Of a stretch of 64,000 bases of DNA, positions 16,772-27,572 are shown in pieces. The translations under genes were made by a program, and so were the position numbers. Source of the DNA: Aromatoleum buckelii. Its GTDB lineage: Bacteria > Pseudomonadota > Gammaproteobacteria > Burkholderiales > Rhodocyclaceae. Numbering within the stretch: position 1 is the stretch's first letter; each line of letters begins with the position of its first letter. The DNA lies in NCBI RefSeq assembly GCF_012910785.2, contig NZ_WTVH02000010.1:1302001-1366000 (forward strand), given 5' to 3'. The notes beneath the pieces are model-generated. The model had not been told where the DNA came from. It did no database searches and saw nothing but the letters and a program-made list of their open reading frames with translations.

Positions 16772-17591
16772 AACGCGCGTCATCACGGCGCTGGTGTTGC
16801 TGGCGGGCCTGCTGGCGGGGATTTTCCTGCTGCCGCCGTGGGGCTGGCTCACGCTTGCCGCGATCATCTGCGCGGCGGCGGCGTGGGAGTGGGGCGGCCT
16901 CGGCGGCTTTGCCGTCGGCCCGCGCGGCGTGTTCGCGGCGCTGATGGGCATCGCCTGCCTGCTGACCGGCGCGATGAGCGGGCTCGCGGGAGACGGCGTC
17001 TCGCCGCCGGCCGGGCTCGCGGCGCTGTACCTCGCGAGCGGCATGTTCTGGGTTGCCGTCGTGCCGCTGTGGCTGGCGAGAAAATGGCGCATCACCGGCG
17101 CGGCCGGCACTGTCCTCGTCGGCCTCGTCGTGCTGCTGCCGCCGGCGCTCGCGCTGGCGCACCTGCGGATGCTCGGTCCGTGGCTGCTCCTCGCGGTGAT
17201 GGCGGCGACATTCGTGTCGGACATCGCGGCGTATTTCACCGGGCGCGCGTTCGGTCGCCACAAGCTGGCGCCGGCGATCAGCCCGGGCAAGACCTGGGAA
17301 GGCGCCGGCGGCGCGGTCGCCGGCGTGCTCGTGTTCGCGCTGATCGTTCTGGCTTCGAGGGCGCCGTCGCTGCTCGACGCGCCGACCGTGCTGCTGGTGG
17401 TTCCGCTGCTTGCCGCATTCACGGCGGTCGGCGTCCTCGGCGATCTTTTCGAGTCGCTTCTCAAACGTCAGGCCGGCGTCAAGGACAGCGGCAGCATGCT
17501 GCCCGGGCACGGTGGCATCCTCGACCGCATCGACAGCCTGACTTCAACTCTTCCGCTGGCCGGTCTGGCGGCTTTATGGCTGGCCCTTTGA
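16764..17591 (+). CDS. cdsA: Phosphatidate cytidylyltransferase
   Basis: This 275-residue polytopic enzyme makes CDP-diacylglycerol for phospholipid synthesis. The C-terminal family signature is present as [20 protein letters not shown] followed by [10 protein letters not shown], and the upstream [28 protein letters not shown] is conserved. About seven membrane helices can be read. It overlaps uppS by 8 bases and dxr by 16 bases. Confidence 0.96.
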   Translation: MLRTRVITALVLLAGLLAGIFLLPPWGWLTLAAIICAAAAWEWGGLGGFAVGPRGVFAALMGIACLLTGAMSGLAGDGVSPPAGLAALYLASGMFWVAVVPLWLARKWRITGAAGTVLVGLVVLLPPALALAHLRMLGPWLLLAVMAATFVSDIAAYFTGRAFGRHKLAPAISPGKTWEGAGGAVAGVLVFALIVLASRAPSLLDAPTVLLVVPLLAAFTAVGVLGDLFESLLKRQAGVKDSGSMLPGHGGILDRIDSLTSTLPLAGLAALWLAL

Positions 17592-18805
17592 TCGTGCCTG
17601 ACCCGACTCCCCCCCGTCTGCAACGCGTCACGGTGCTCGGCGCGACCGGTTCCATCGGCATGAGCACGCTCGATGTGCTCGCCCGGCATCCGGACCGCTT
17701 CGAGGCGTTCGCGCTGACCGCGCAGATCCAGGTCGAGCGTCTGTTCGAGCTGTGCCTGCGCTTTTCGCCGCGCTTCGCGGTGCTCGTCGATTCGGCTGCG
17801 GCGTCCGATCTGCGGCAGCGCCTGAAAGCCGCCGGTTCGCAGACGGAAGTGCTCGCCGGCGCAGCAGCGCTCGTCGATGTCGCGGCGCACCCCGACGCGG
17901 ACGCGGTGATGGCGGCGATCGTCGGCGCTGCGGGCCTTGCGCCGGCGCTCGCCGCGGCGCGCGCCGGCAAGCGCGTGCTGCTCGCGAACAAGGAAGCGCT
18001 GGTGCTGTCCGGGCGGCTCTTCATGCAGGCGGTGGCGGCGAGCGGGGCGCAGCTGCTGCCGATCGACAGTGAACACAACGCCGTCTTCCAGGCCTTGCCG
18101 CAGGGCTACGGGCGCGACCCGCAGCGTTGCGGCGTGCGACGCATCCTGCTGACCGCATCGGGCGGCCCGTTTCGCGAGCGCTCGCTCGAGAGCCTCGCAG
18201 ACGTCACGCCGGACGAAGCCTGCGCCCATCCGAACTGGGTGATGGGGCGAAAAATCTCGGTCGATTCGGCGACGATGATGAACAAGGGGCTCGAAGTCAT
18301 CGAGGCCCACTGGCTGTTCGCGGTGCCGCCGGAGGCGATCGAAGTCGTCGTGCATCCGCAGAGCGTCATCCATTCGATGGTCGAATATGCCGACGGCTCG
18401 GTGCTCGCGCAGCTCGGCAACCCGGACATGCGCACGCCGATCGCGCACGCGCTCGCCTATCCCGAACGCATCGACGCCGGCGTGCGCCCGCTCGATTTGT
18501 TCGAGATCGGCCGGCTGAACTTCGAGCGCCCGGACTTCGTCCGGTTTCCGTGCCTGGCGCTCGCATACGACGCGTTGCGCGAAGGCGGGGCGGCGGCGGC
18601 CGTGCTCAACGCCGCGAACGAGGAAGCCGTCGCCGCGTTCCTCGAGCGGCGCGTGGGATTCACGCGCATCCCCGACATCATCGCGGCGACGCTCGAACGC
18701 GCGCGCGATCTGTCGGTCGATTGCATCGAGGCAATCCTCGATGCCGATGCGCGCGCACGTGAAGTCGCGCGAAGTGAAATCCTCGCCCGACAGACGACTC
18801 CATGA
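17576..18805 (+). CDS. dxr: 1-deoxy-D-xylulose 5-phosphate reductoisomerase
   Basis: This enzyme makes MEP, the second step of the non-mevalonate isoprenoid pathway, using NADPH. Motifs are the Rossmann start [20 protein letters not shown], the substrate region [15 protein letters not shown] and the metal site [20 protein letters not shown]. The ATG at 17576 gives 409 residues; a GTG at 17593 in another frame is excluded. The start lies within the end of cdsA, so translation may be coupled. Its stop overlaps the rseP start by four bases (ATGA). Confidence 0.96.
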   Translation: MAGPLIVPDPTPPRLQRVTVLGATGSIGMSTLDVLARHPDRFEAFALTAQIQVERLFELCLRFSPRFAVLVDSAAASDLRQRLKAAGSQTEVLAGAAALVDVAAHPDADAVMAAIVGAAGLAPALAAARAGKRVLLANKEALVLSGRLFMQAVAASGAQLLPIDSEHNAVFQALPQGYGRDPQRCGVRRILLTASGGPFRERSLESLADVTPDEACAHPNWVMGRKISVDSATMMNKGLEVIEAHWLFAVPPEAIEVVVHPQSVIHSMVEYADGSVLAQLGNPDMRTPIAHALAYPERIDAGVRPLDLFEIGRLNFERPDFVRFPCLALAYDALREGGAAAAVLNAANEEAVAAFLERRVGFTRIPDIIAATLERARDLSVDCIEAILDADARAREVARSEILARQTTP

Positions 18806-20166
18806 ACATTCTCGAATACCTGATCCCGTTCGTTCTCGCGCTCGGCCTGCTGATCCTCGCTCACGAGCTGGGCCATTACCTGATCGCGCGCGCGTGCGGC
18901 GTGAAAGTGCTGCGTTTCTCGATCGGCTTCGGACGCCCGCTGCTGCGCTGGACGGCCGGCGCCGACCGGACCGAATGGGTGATCGCGGTGTTCCCGCTCG
19001 GCGGCTACGTCAAGATGCTCGACGAGCGCGAAGGCGAAGTCCCGCCGGCCGAGCTGCACCGCTCGTTCAACCGGCAGTCGGTATGGCGGCGCTTCGCGAT
19101 CGTCGCAGCCGGGCCGCTCGCCAACTTCCTGCTTGCGATCGTGCTCTACTGGGGGCTGTTCGCGACCGGCACCGAGGAGCTCAAGCCGCGGCTCGCGCTG
19201 ACCGACGGGCCGAGCATCGCCGCGTCGGCGGGCGTGCGCGAGGGCGATCTCGTCGCCGCGGTCGATGACGAACCGGTGCGCAGCTGGCCGGAGCTGCGTT
19301 GGGTGCTGTTGCGCCACGCGCTCGACGCGCGCGAAGTGACGTTGCAGGTCCGCACTGCCGAAGGTGGCGACGCGTTGCGCACGCTCGACCTGTCCGGCGT
19401 CGAGGTCGACGACGGCGAGAGCGACCTGATCGCCGAAATCGGCCTGCGCCCGTGGCGCCCGCTGATTCCGCCGGTGGTCGGGCGGATCATCCCGGACGGT
19501 GCTGCGGCGGCGGCAGGCATCAGGGAAGGCGACCGTTTCGTGTCGCTCGCCGGCGAGCCGGTCACGTCGTGGGTGGACTTCGTCGAGCGGGTACGCAGCT
19601 CGCCCGGTGAATCGCTGCCGGTGCGGCTGATGCGCGGCGACACACCGGTCGACACGACGCTCGTGCCCGAGGTGTCGGAGGACAGGGGCGAGCGCGTCGG
19701 GAAGATCGGTGTGGCGGTGGCCGAACCGCCGGGCGGACGCGAGGAGATGTTCGCGGTCGTGCGCTACGGCCTGGTCGACGGATTGTCGAAGGCGATGGCC
19801 CAGACCTGGGAAACCAGCGTGTTGAGCCTCAAGATGATGGGCCGCATGCTGACCGGCGAAGTGTCGTGGAAAAACCTGTCGGGACCGGTGACGATCGCGG
19901 ACTATGCCGGGCAGTCGGCGAAGCTTGGATGGAACCATTACCTGAAGTTCATCGCGCTGATCAGCATCAGCCTGGGGGTGCTGAACCTGCTGCCCATCCC
20001 GGTGCTGGATGGGGGGCATTTGCTGTATTATGTGATCGAAATTATCAAGGGCGGCCCAATTCCCGAGCGCGTGATGGAGATCGGCCAGCAAATCGGCCTG
20101 GTTGCGCTTGCAATGCTGATGGCATTCGCCTTTTACAACGACATAACTCGTCTCATTTCTGGCTGA
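18802..20166 (+). CDS. rseP: RIP metalloprotease RseP
   Basis: This 454-residue site-2 protease cleaves the anti-sigma factor RseA in the envelope stress response and clears signal peptides. The zinc motif HELGH is at residues 21-25 in the first membrane helix, and the second motif LDGGHLLYY lies near the C-terminus. Two PDZ domains lie between ([16 protein letters not shown] and [16 protein letters not shown]). It precedes bamA by seven bases, as in many proteobacteria. Confidence 0.96.
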   Translation: MNILEYLIPFVLALGLLILAHELGHYLIARACGVKVLRFSIGFGRPLLRWTAGADRTEWVIAVFPLGGYVKMLDEREGEVPPAELHRSFNRQSVWRRFAIVAAGPLANFLLAIVLYWGLFATGTEELKPRLALTDGPSIAASAGVREGDLVAAVDDEPVRSWPELRWVLLRHALDAREVTLQVRTAEGGDALRTLDLSGVEVDDGESDLIAEIGLRPWRPLIPPVVGRIIPDGAAAAAGIREGDRFVSLAGEPVTSWVDFVERVRSSPGESLPVRLMRGDTPVDTTLVPEVSEDRGERVGKIGVAVAEPPGGREEMFAVVRYGLVDGLSKAMAQTWETSVLSLKMMGRMLTGEVSWKNLSGPVTIADYAGQSAKLGWNHYLKFIALISISLGVLNLLPIPVLDGGHLLYYVIEIIKGGPIPERVMEIGQQIGLVALAMLMAFAFYNDITRLISG

Positions 20167-20173
20167 ATCCCTA

Positions 20174-22474
20174 ATGAAACACAAGTTTCTCACCGGGCTG
20201 CTGACGGCCCTGTTCGCCGTTGCGCCGGTGCATGCGTTCGAGCCTTTCGTCGTCAAGGACATCCGGGTCGAAGGCATCCAGCGAACCGAAGCCGGAACCG
20301 TATTCAACTACCTTCCGGTGCGGGTCGGAGAGACCTTCACCGAGGCGCAGGCCGCCGAGGCGATTCGCGGCCTGTTCGCCACCGGGTTTTTCAAGGACGT
20401 GCGGATCGAGGTCGAAGGGGACGTGCTGGTGGTGCTCGTCGATGAGCGTCCGGCGATCGCCCAGATCGACTTCGTCGGGGTCAAGGAGTTCGACAAGGAA
20501 GCGCTGAAGAAGGGGCTGCGCGAAGTCGGTCTCGCCGAATCGCGGATCTTCGACCGCTCGCTGCTCGAACGCGCGGAGCAGGAGCTCAAGCGGCAGTACC
20601 TGAGCCGCGGCAAATATGCCGCAGTGATCGAGACGACGGTCACGCCGCTCGAGCGCAACCGCGTCGGGCTGAACTTCAAGGTCGATGAGGGCGAGGTGGC
20701 GAAAATCCGCCAGATCGAGATCATCGGCAACAAGGCGTTCAAGGATTCCGAGCTGCTCGGCCTTTTCCAGCTGACCACCCCGGGGTGGCTCACCTGGTAC
20801 ACGAAGAACGACCAGTATTCGCGCCAGAAGCTCGCCGCCGACCTCGAGAACTTGCGTTCGTATTATCTCAATCGCGGCTATCTCGACTTCAACATCGATT
20901 CCACGCAGGTTTCGATCACGCCCGACAAGAAGGACATCTACATCTCGGTGAGCGTCACCGAAGGCGAGCGCTACACCGTCTCGGCGGTGCGCTTCGCCGG
21001 CGACCTGATCCTGCCCGAAGAGGAATACCGCAAGCTGGCGGCGATCAAGCCGGGCGAGATCTTTTCGCGCGAAAAGCTGACGGAGACGACGAAAGCGGTC
21101 GCGGACCGCCTCGGCAACGAAGGCTACGCTTTTGCCAACGTCAATGCCTCGCCGGAAGTCGACAAGGAAAAGCGCGAAGTCGCGTTCACGATCTTTGTCG
21201 ATCCGGGCCGTCGCGTGTATGTCCGGCGCATCAACGTCGGCGGCAACACCAAGACTCGCGACGAAGTGGTGCGGCGCGAGATGCGCCAGATGGAAGGGTC
21301 CTGGTACGACGCCGAAGAGATCAACCGTTCGCGCACCCGCATCGACCGCCTCGGGCATTTCGAGGAGGTGACCGTCGAGACGCCGGCGGTGACCGGGACG
21401 ACCGACCAGGTCGACGTGAATTTCAACGTCAAGGAGCGCCCGACCGGCAACCTGACACTCGGCGTCGGCTTCTCGAGCTCGGAAAACGTCGTGCTCTCCG
21501 CGTCGGTGTCGCAGCAGAACCTTTTCGGCAGCGGCAACGCGTTGACGCTCGCGCTCAATACCAGCGAATCGAGCCGCACCTACGCGCTGTCCTTCACGAA
21601 CCCGTATTTCACGCAGGACGGCCTGAGCCTCGGCTGGGACGTCTATCACCGCACTTACGATCCGTCCGAATCGCTGTCGGTGGCGCCGTACAAGACCGTG
21701 TCGTCCGGCGCCGGCCTACGCATGGGCTATCCGATCGCGGAAGACGACTCGATCAACTTCGGCCTCGCCGTCGATCGCACCGTCATCACGACGTTCGACG
21801 AGAGCCCGCAGCAGTACCTCGACTTCTGCGATCCGAACAAGGACGACTTCGACTGCGACTCGGTGACCAGCCTGGTCGCCACGGCCGGCTGGTCCCGCGA
21901 CACGCGCGACAGCACGTTCTATCCGCGCATGGGCAGTTATCAGCGCGTCTTCGGCGAGCTGAGCATCCCGCCTGGTGCGCTCCGCTACTACAAGCTCAAT
22001 TACCAGTACCAGCACTGGTTCCCGTTCGGTCGCGACTACGCGCTGATGCTCAACACCGATCTGGGCTGGGGCAAGGGGTACGGCGGCAAGCCGCTGCCGT
22101 TCTACAAGAACTTCTACGCAGGCGGCATCGGCTCGGTGCGCGGCTTCGACCAGAGTTCGATCGGGCCGAAGGATCCGATCAGCGAAGACGCCCTCGGCGG
22201 CAACCGGCGCGTGATCGGCAACGCGGAATTCTATTTCCCGCTGCCGGGCACCGGCAGGGACCGCTCGTTCCGCATGTCGGCCTTCTTCGATGTCGGCTCG
22301 GTGTGGAGCGAGGGCGACAAGGTGAAGACCGCCGACCTGCGCTACAGTACGGGGCTGGCGTTCTCATGGAGTTCGCCGATCGGCCCGCTCAAGTTCAGTT
22401 TCGGTCTTCCGCTGAAGAAGAAGGAAACGGACGAACTGCAGAAATTCCAGTTCCAGTTGGGTTCGGTCTTCTGA
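20174..22474 (+). CDS. bamA: Outer membrane protein assembly factor BamA
   Basis: This 766-residue Omp85 protein folds beta-barrel proteins into the outer membrane. A cleavable signal peptide ends VAPVHA at about residue 22. Five POTRA domains follow; the second includes RPAIAQIDFVGVKEF. The C-terminal barrel carries the loop-6 motif GSVRGFD and ends in Phe (QFQLGSVF), as expected for a barrel. One barrel loop has two Cys residues (FCDPNKDDFDCDS) that could form a disulfide. Confidence 0.97.
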   Translation: MKHKFLTGLLTALFAVAPVHAFEPFVVKDIRVEGIQRTEAGTVFNYLPVRVGETFTEAQAAEAIRGLFATGFFKDVRIEVEGDVLVVLVDERPAIAQIDFVGVKEFDKEALKKGLREVGLAESRIFDRSLLERAEQELKRQYLSRGKYAAVIETTVTPLERNRVGLNFKVDEGEVAKIRQIEIIGNKAFKDSELLGLFQLTTPGWLTWYTKNDQYSRQKLAADLENLRSYYLNRGYLDFNIDSTQVSITPDKKDIYISVSVTEGERYTVSAVRFAGDLILPEEEYRKLAAIKPGEIFSREKLTETTKAVADRLGNEGYAFANVNASPEVDKEKREVAFTIFVDPGRRVYVRRINVGGNTKTRDEVVRREMRQMEGSWYDAEEINRSRTRIDRLGHFEEVTVETPAVTGTTDQVDVNFNVKERPTGNLTLGVGFSSSENVVLSASVSQQNLFGSGNALTLALNTSESSRTYALSFTNPYFTQDGLSLGWDVYHRTYDPSESLSVAPYKTVSSGAGLRMGYPIAEDDSINFGLAVDRTVITTFDESPQQYLDFCDPNKDDFDCDSVTSLVATAGWSRDTRDSTFYPRMGSYQRVFGELSIPPGALRYYKLNYQYQHWFPFGRDYALMLNTDLGWGKGYGGKPLPFYKNFYAGGIGSVRGFDQSSIGPKDPISEDALGGNRRVIGNAEFYFPLPGTGRDRSFRMSAFFDVGSVWSEGDKVKTADLRYSTGLAFSWSSPIGPLKFSFGLPLKKKETDELQKFQFQLGSVF

Positions 22475-22485
22475 GCGCCCCCGGG

Positions 22486-22501
22486 AAACGGCTTGCCGTT
22501 T
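22486..22501 (+). terminator. Small hairpin between bamA and skp
   Basis: AAACGG-CTTG-CCGTTT gives a six-base stem followed by T and C, just after bamA. Surrounding CCCCGGG/CCCGGGG runs could form a larger alternative fold. It may act as an attenuator setting lower skp expression, but it is too weak to call a full terminator. Confidence 0.35.
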
Positions 22502-22586
22502 TCGCCCCCAAGGGGACAGGAAAACCCGGGGCGGCCCGGCGTTTTCTCGAGAGAAACCGATCTACCGGATTGCGTTGGAGAAAGAT

Positions 22587-23090
22587 GTGAAAGTTACGAC
22601 CCTGACCGTTCTTGCTGCTGCGCTGCTGAGCGTTGCCGCGCCCGCCGCCCTGGCCGAGTCCAGGCTCGGTTTCGTCAATTCCGATCGGGTGATGCGCGAG
22701 GCCGCGCCGGCAGTGCGGGCGCAGCAGCGTCTCGAGAAGGAGTTCGAGAAGCGTGACCAGGAGCTTCAACGTCTCGGCAAGGAACTGCAGGCGCTGCAGG
22801 AGGATCTCGAACGCAACGGCGTGACGATGGCCGAGGCCGACCGGCGCAACAAGGAACGATCGTTCAACGACCTGAACCGCGACTTCCAGCGCAAGCAGCG
22901 CGAGTTCCGCGAAGACCTGAACCAGCGCCGCAACGAGGAGCTCGCGTCGGTGCTCGACCGCGCCAACCGCGCCGTCAAACAGATCGCCGAAGCCGAGAAA
23001 TACGACGTGATCCTGCAGGAAGCCGTGTACGCGAGCCCGCGCATCGACATCACCGACAAGGTGATCAAGGCGCTGGCGGACAGTAAGTAA
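22587..23090 (+). CDS. skp: Periplasmic chaperone Skp (OmpH)
   Basis: This 167-residue protein holds unfolded outer-membrane proteins in the periplasm. A signal peptide (VKVTTLTVLAAALLSVAAPA, cleaved after ALA near residue 23) is followed by RLGFVNSDRVMREA, the conserved start of mature Skp. Next comes a long charged coiled-coil arm (EFEKRDQELQRLGKELQALQ). The GTG at 22587 is preferred because GGAGAAA sits seven bases before it; an in-frame TTG at 22575 would overlap that site. Confidence 0.93.
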   Translation: MKVTTLTVLAAALLSVAAPAALAESRLGFVNSDRVMREAAPAVRAQQRLEKEFEKRDQELQRLGKELQALQEDLERNGVTMAEADRRNKERSFNDLNRDFQRKQREFREDLNQRRNEELASVLDRANRAVKQIAEAEKYDVILQEAVYASPRIDITDKVIKALADSK

Positions 23091-23102
23091 CCGCAGCGTT
23101 CC

Positions 23103-24122
23103 ATGTTCCGCCTGGATGAACTCGTCGAGCGCCTCGGCGGTGAACTGCTGGGTGACCCGGCAACGGCGGTGCGCCGCGTCGCGACACTCGAGCAGGCCGG
23201 CGAAGGCGATCTCGCGTTCCTCGCGAATCCGAAATACCAGTCGCGCCTCGCCGCGTGCGGCGCGTCCGCGGTCATTCTCGCGCCCGCTGCGCGCGACCTG
23301 ACCGTCCTGCCGCGCATCGTCACCGCCGATCCGTACATCTATTTCGCGCGCGTCGCACAGCTGTTCAATCCGCCTGAAGCGTTCGTGCCGGGCGTGCATC
23401 CCGCCGCGAGCGTCGCGAGTCCCATTCCGGCTTCGGTGACCGTCGCGGCCGGGGCGTCGATCGACGTCGACGTCGAGCTCGGCGAACGCGTCGTCATTGG
23501 CCCGGGCTGCCGCATCGGGCGCGGCGCCCGCATCGGCGCGGGCTCGCGGCTCAATGCCAATGTCACGATCTATCATGACTGCGTAGTCGGGCGGGACTGC
23601 ATCGTGCATGCCGGCGCAGTCATCGGCGCGGACGGGTTCGGCTTCGCGCGCGAGCGCGACGGCAGCTGGGTCAAGATTCCGCAGGTTGGCCGCGTCGTCA
23701 TCGGCGATGACGTCGAGATCGGTGCCAACACGACGATCGACCGCGGCGCGCTCGACGACACGGTCATCGGCGACGGCGTCAAGCTCGACAACCAGATCCA
23801 GATCGGTCACAACGTGAAGATCGGCGAGCGCACCGCGATCGCGGGCTGCGTCGGCATCGCCGGCAGCACGACGATCGGCGCGCGCTGCATGATCGGCGGC
23901 CAGGCCGGCATCATCGGCCACCTCGAGATCGTCGATGACGTCGTGGTGTCCGCGGGCACGCTGGTGACCAAATCCATCCGCCGGCGCGGTGTCTACACGG
24001 CGAACCTGCCGGTGCAGGGCCACGCCGAATGGGTGAAAAACTTCGCCCACCTGCGCCATCTGGATGCGCTGGTCGATAGAATACGCGCCCTCGAAGAACG
24101 CAAAGAACGCAAAGCCCGGTGA
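23103..24122 (+). CDS. lpxD: UDP-3-O-(3-hydroxyacyl)glucosamine N-acyltransferase
   Basis: This 339-residue enzyme performs the third step of lipid A synthesis. A uridine-binding N-terminal domain ([19 protein letters not shown]) is followed by a left-handed beta-helix of hexapeptide repeats. The catalytic region is [20 protein letters not shown], where the His of GHN is catalytic in the family. It starts 12 bases after skp, and its stop overlaps the fabZ start region. Confidence 0.96.
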   Translation: MFRLDELVERLGGELLGDPATAVRRVATLEQAGEGDLAFLANPKYQSRLAACGASAVILAPAARDLTVLPRIVTADPYIYFARVAQLFNPPEAFVPGVHPAASVASPIPASVTVAAGASIDVDVELGERVVIGPGCRIGRGARIGAGSRLNANVTIYHDCVVGRDCIVHAGAVIGADGFGFARERDGSWVKIPQVGRVVIGDDVEIGANTTIDRGALDDTVIGDGVKLDNQIQIGHNVKIGERTAIAGCVGIAGSTTIGARCMIGGQAGIIGHLEIVDDVVVSAGTLVTKSIRRRGVYTANLPVQGHAEWVKNFAHLRHLDALVDRIRALEERKERKAR

Positions 24123-24127
24123 GCGCC

Positions 24128-24565
24128 ATGGATATCAACGAAATTCTCCAGTACCTTCCGCACCGCTATCCTTTTCTGCTCGTGGACCGCGTGCTGGAGA
24201 TCGAAGAAGGCAAGCGCATCCTCGCGTTGAAGAACGTGACGATGAACGAGCCGTTCTTTCCCGGCCACTTCCCGCATCACCCGGTGATGCCGGGCGTCTT
24301 GATCGTCGAGGCGATGGCGCAGGCCGCCGCGCTGCTGTCGTTCAAGAGCATGGGCGTCAAGCCCGACGAGAACTCGGTGGTCTATTTCGCCGGCATCGAC
24401 AACGTGCGCTTCAAGCGCCCGGTGGTCCCCGGCGACCAGCTGCTGTTCGATGTCGTCATCACGCAGAGCAAGCGCAACATCTACAAGTACAAAGGCGTCG
24501 CCCGCGTCGGCGGCGAGCTCGCGACCGAAGCCGAGCTGACCTGCGCGCTCAAGACGCTGTCATGA
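24128..24565 (+). CDS. fabZ: 3-hydroxyacyl-ACP dehydratase FabZ
   Basis: This 145-residue hot-dog-fold dehydratase supplies unsaturated acyl-ACP for fatty acid elongation. It contains [14 protein letters not shown] and the catalytic His/Glu segment [20 protein letters not shown]. The ATG at 24128 gives [15 protein letters not shown], the usual start; a GTG at 24119 would add three residues and overlap lpxD. The stop overlaps the lpxA start by four bases (ATGA). Confidence 0.96.
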   Translation: MDINEILQYLPHRYPFLLVDRVLEIEEGKRILALKNVTMNEPFFPGHFPHHPVMPGVLIVEAMAQAAALLSFKSMGVKPDENSVVYFAGIDNVRFKRPVVPGDQLLFDVVITQSKRNIYKYKGVARVGGELATEAELTCALKTLS

Positions 24566-25332
24566 TCCATCCGACCGCCATCGTCCACCCGGGCGCTGTG
24601 CTCGGAGCCAACGTCACTGTCGGCGCGTATTCGATCATCGGCGAGCACGTCGAGATCGGTGACAACACGCGCATCGGGCCGCACGTCGTCATCGAAGGCC
24701 GTACGCGGATCGGGCGCGACAACGAGATCTTCCAGTTCTGCTCGATCGGTGCGGCGCCGCAGGACAAGAAATACGACGACGAACCGACTCGGCTCGAGAT
24801 CGGCGACCGCAACATGATCCGCGAGTTCTGTTCGTTCAATGTCGGCACCAGTCAGGACGCCGGCGTGACCCGCGTCGGCAGCAACAACTGGGTCATGGCG
24901 TACGTCCATGTTGCGCACGACTGCGTGGTCGGCGACCACACGATCTTCGCCAACAACGCGACGCTCGCCGGACATGTGCACGTCGGCGACTGGGCGATCC
25001 TCGGCGGCTTCACCGGCGTGCATCAGTTCGTGCGCGTCGGCGCGCACAGTTTCTGTGGCGTCGGCACCGTGCTGCTGCAGGATCTGCCGCCGTTCGTGAC
25101 CGTCGCCGGCAATCCGGCGAAGCCGCACGGCATCAACAGCGAAGGCCTGCGGCGGCGCGGTTTTTCGGCCGAAGGCATCGCGGCGATCAAGCGCGCGTAC
25201 CGCGCCCTGTACCGCTCCGGACTGAGCTTCGACGAAGCCCGCACGCGCATTGCCGAGATCGCAGCCGACCACTCCGAAGTCGCTCCGTTCGGCGCCTTCC
25301 TTTCGGCTTCCCCGCGCGGCGTCGTGCGCTGA
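24562..25332 (+). CDS. lpxA: UDP-N-acetylglucosamine acyltransferase
   Basis: This 256-residue hexapeptide-repeat enzyme is the first enzyme of lipid A synthesis. It begins [20 protein letters not shown]. It contains the catalytic-His region [20 protein letters not shown] and the substrate-binding [17 protein letters not shown]. The start is fixed by the four-base overlap with fabZ, and length matches the family. Confidence 0.97.
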   Translation: MIHPTAIVHPGAVLGANVTVGAYSIIGEHVEIGDNTRIGPHVVIEGRTRIGRDNEIFQFCSIGAAPQDKKYDDEPTRLEIGDRNMIREFCSFNVGTSQDAGVTRVGSNNWVMAYVHVAHDCVVGDHTIFANNATLAGHVHVGDWAILGGFTGVHQFVRVGAHSFCGVGTVLLQDLPPFVTVAGNPAKPHGINSEGLRRRGFSAEGIAAIKRAYRALYRSGLSFDEARTRIAEIAADHSEVAPFGAFLSASPRGVVR

Positions 25333-25336
25333 ACCG

Positions 25337-26512
25337 ATGGCGACGCGCATCGCGATGGTCGCGGGCGAGGCCTCGGGGGATCTGCTCGCGAGCCACCTGA
25401 TCCGCGCGATCCGCCAGGAAATCCCCGAGGCCAAGTTCTACGGCATCGGCGGGCCAAAGATGCAGGCCGAGGGCTTCGATGCGCTGTGGCCGTGCGAGCG
25501 CCTCGCCGTGCATGGTTATGTCGATGCGCTGAAGCGCTATCGCGAGCTGGCCGGCATTCGCAAGGCGCTGCTGCGGCGCGTGCGCGCCGATCGGCCGGAC
25601 GCGTTCATCGGCGTCGACGCGCCCGACTTCAACCTGTGGCTCGAAGGCAGGATCCGTTCGTCGGGCATTCCGGCGATCCATTTCGTCAGCCCGTCGATCT
25701 GGGCGTGGCGCGGCGGGCGCATCAAGGGCATCGCGCGCTCGGTGTCGCACATGCTGTGCCTGTTTCCGTTCGAGCCGGCGCTGTACGAAAAAGCCGGCAT
25801 CCCGGTGAGCTACGTCGGCCATCCGCTCGCCGACGTGTTCCCGCTCGCGCCGGACCGCGCCGCGGCGCGCGAACTCCTGAACCTCCCGACCGACTGCCGG
25901 ATCGTCGCGCTGCTGCCGGGAAGCCGCCAGTCCGAAGTGCGCAATCTCGCCGCGACCTACATCGAGACGGCGCGCCTCCTCGCCGAGCGCCACCCGGACA
26001 TCGGCTTCGTCGTTCCGCTGGCGACGCGCGAGACGCGCGCGCTGTTCGAGCAGGCGCTGCACGCGGCCGACGCCGGTGAGCTGCCGATCCGCCTGCTGTT
26101 CGGCCACGCGGTCGAGGCGATGACGGCAGCCGACGTCGTGCTCGTCGCGAGCGGCACCGCGAGCCTCGAAGCGGCGCTGCTGAAGCGCCCGATGGTGATC
26201 AGCTACCGCATCGGCAAGTGGCAGTACCGGCTAATGAAACGCATGGCCTACCTGCCGTGGGTCGGCTTGCCGAACATCCTGTGCAACGACAGCGTCGTGC
26301 CCGAGCTGCTGCAGGACGACGCGACGCCGCAGGCACTGGCCGACGCGCTCGACCGCTGGCTCAACGACCCGGACGCGTGTGCCGAGCTCGCGCTGCGCTT
26401 CGACGCGCTGCACCGCGAGTTGCGCCAGGACACTGCCGGGCGCGCCGCCGCCGCGATCCTTCCTTACCTGAACCGGAGTTCCGAATGGAAGCCATCCCGG
26501 CAACCGGCCTGA
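25337..26512 (+). CDS. lpxB: Lipid-A-disaccharide synthase
   Basis: This 391-residue GT19 glycosyltransferase joins lipid X and UDP-2,3-diacylglucosamine. Signatures are [20 protein letters not shown] at the N-terminus, [34 protein letters not shown], and the donor-site loop [20 protein letters not shown]. The ATG at 25337 lies four bases after lpxA. The 3' end overlaps rnhB by 28 bases. Confidence 0.96.
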   Translation: MATRIAMVAGEASGDLLASHLIRAIRQEIPEAKFYGIGGPKMQAEGFDALWPCERLAVHGYVDALKRYRELAGIRKALLRRVRADRPDAFIGVDAPDFNLWLEGRIRSSGIPAIHFVSPSIWAWRGGRIKGIARSVSHMLCLFPFEPALYEKAGIPVSYVGHPLADVFPLAPDRAAARELLNLPTDCRIVALLPGSRQSEVRNLAATYIETARLLAERHPDIGFVVPLATRETRALFEQALHAADAGELPIRLLFGHAVEAMTAADVVLVASGTASLEAALLKRPMVISYRIGKWQYRLMKRMAYLPWVGLPNILCNDSVVPELLQDDATPQALADALDRWLNDPDACAELALRFDALHRELRQDTAGRAAAAILPYLNRSSEWKPSRQPA

Positions 26513-27099
26513 TCTGCGGCGTCGACGAAGCCGGGCGCGGACCGCTCGCGGGTTCGGTCGTTGCCGCCGCGGTGATCCTCGACCCGGCCCGCCCGATCGA
26601 CGGCCTGAACGACTCGAAGAAGCTCACAGAGCGGACGCGCGAACGGCTCGCGCCGCTGATCCGTGAGCGGGCGATCGCGTGGGCGGTCGCCGAAGCGAGC
26701 GTCGAGGAGATCGACCGCCTGAACATCCTGCACGCGACGATGCTGGCGATGCAGCGCGCGGTGGCCGCGCTCGGCTGCGTGCCGGACCTCGTGCGGATTG
26801 ACGGCAACCGCTGCCCGCCGCTCGCAGTGCCGGCCGAAGGGGTCGTCCAGGGCGATGCAAAGGTGCCGGCGATCGCCGCGGCGTCGATCCTCGCGAAGAC
26901 GGTGCGCGACGGGCAGATGGTCGCGCTCGACGGTGAGTATCCCGCATACGGTTTCGCGAGCCACAAGGGTTACCCGACGCCCGAACATTTCCTCGCGCTG
27001 CGCCGCCACGGCGTCGTCGCGTGCCACCGCCGCAGTTTCGCGCCGGTGCGCGAGCTGCTCGACAATCCCGAACTCTGGCCTGCGGGGACGCTGACATGA
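26485..27099 (+). CDS. rnhB: Ribonuclease HII
   Basis: This 204-residue enzyme removes RNA from RNA-DNA hybrids, including single ribonucleotides. Type 2 RNase H motifs are [20 protein letters not shown] (the D-E-x-G-R-G catalytic start), [11 protein letters not shown], and [20 protein letters not shown]. It overlaps the end of lpxB in another frame and the start of the CopD-like gene by four bases, continuing the coupled run. Confidence 0.96.
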   Translation: MEAIPATGLICGVDEAGRGPLAGSVVAAAVILDPARPIDGLNDSKKLTERTRERLAPLIRERAIAWAVAEASVEEIDRLNILHATMLAMQRAVAALGCVPDLVRIDGNRCPPLAVPAEGVVQGDAKVPAIAAASILAKTVRDGQMVALDGEYPAYGFASHKGYPTPEHFLALRRHGVVACHRRSFAPVRELLDNPELWPAGTLT

Positions 27100-27551
27100 C
27101 GTTTTCTCACCTGATGCTGTTCCTGCACCTCGTCGGCGTCGTCGTTTGGGTCGGGGGGATGGCGTTTGCGTACCTGTGCCTGCGCCCCGCCGCGACCGCG
27201 CTGCCTCCGGCGCAGCGGCTGCCGTTGTGGGCCGGGGTGTTCGCGCGCTTTTTCCCGCTGGTGTGGGCGAGCGTCGCGCTGATCGCCGCGAGCGGCGTCG
27301 TGAGGCTGGTCGACACCGGTTTCGCGCGGGCGCCGGTTGCGTGGCACCTGATGCTCGCCACCGGCTTCGTAATGATCGCAGTGTTCGTGTGGATCTGGGC
27401 AGGGCCATGGCGCGCGCTGCAGTCGGCGGTGGCGGGCGAGAACTGGGCGGGCGGCGCGGTCGCGCTGAACCGCATCCGCCAGCGCGTCGCGTTCAATCTC
27501 GCGCTCGGCTTCGTCACGATCGCGATCGCGACGCTGGGGCTCGGGCTGTAA
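27096..27551 (+). CDS. CopD-like integral membrane protein
   Basis: This 151-residue protein has four hydrophobic helices: [57 protein letters not shown] and [20 protein letters not shown] conserved His in the first helix and the G-G-M-A turn match the small CopD-superfamily membrane proteins. The role (copper or haem related) is not established from sequence alone. It overlaps rnhB by four bases. Confidence 0.75.
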   Translation: MTFSHLMLFLHLVGVVVWVGGMAFAYLCLRPAATALPPAQRLPLWAGVFARFFPLVWASVALIAASGVVRLVDTGFARAPVAWHLMLATGFVMIAVFVWIWAGPWRALQSAVAGENWAGGAVALNRIRQRVAFNLALGFVTIAIATLGLGL

Positions 27552-27572
27552 GAGTCGGGCGCGCCGTTCGCC

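Noticed and set aside
22395-24059. 554-codon minus-strand frame opposite skp and lpxD
   Set aside because: Its repetitive Ala-Asp-Val pattern is the reverse image of LpxD hexapeptide repeats, not a real protein.
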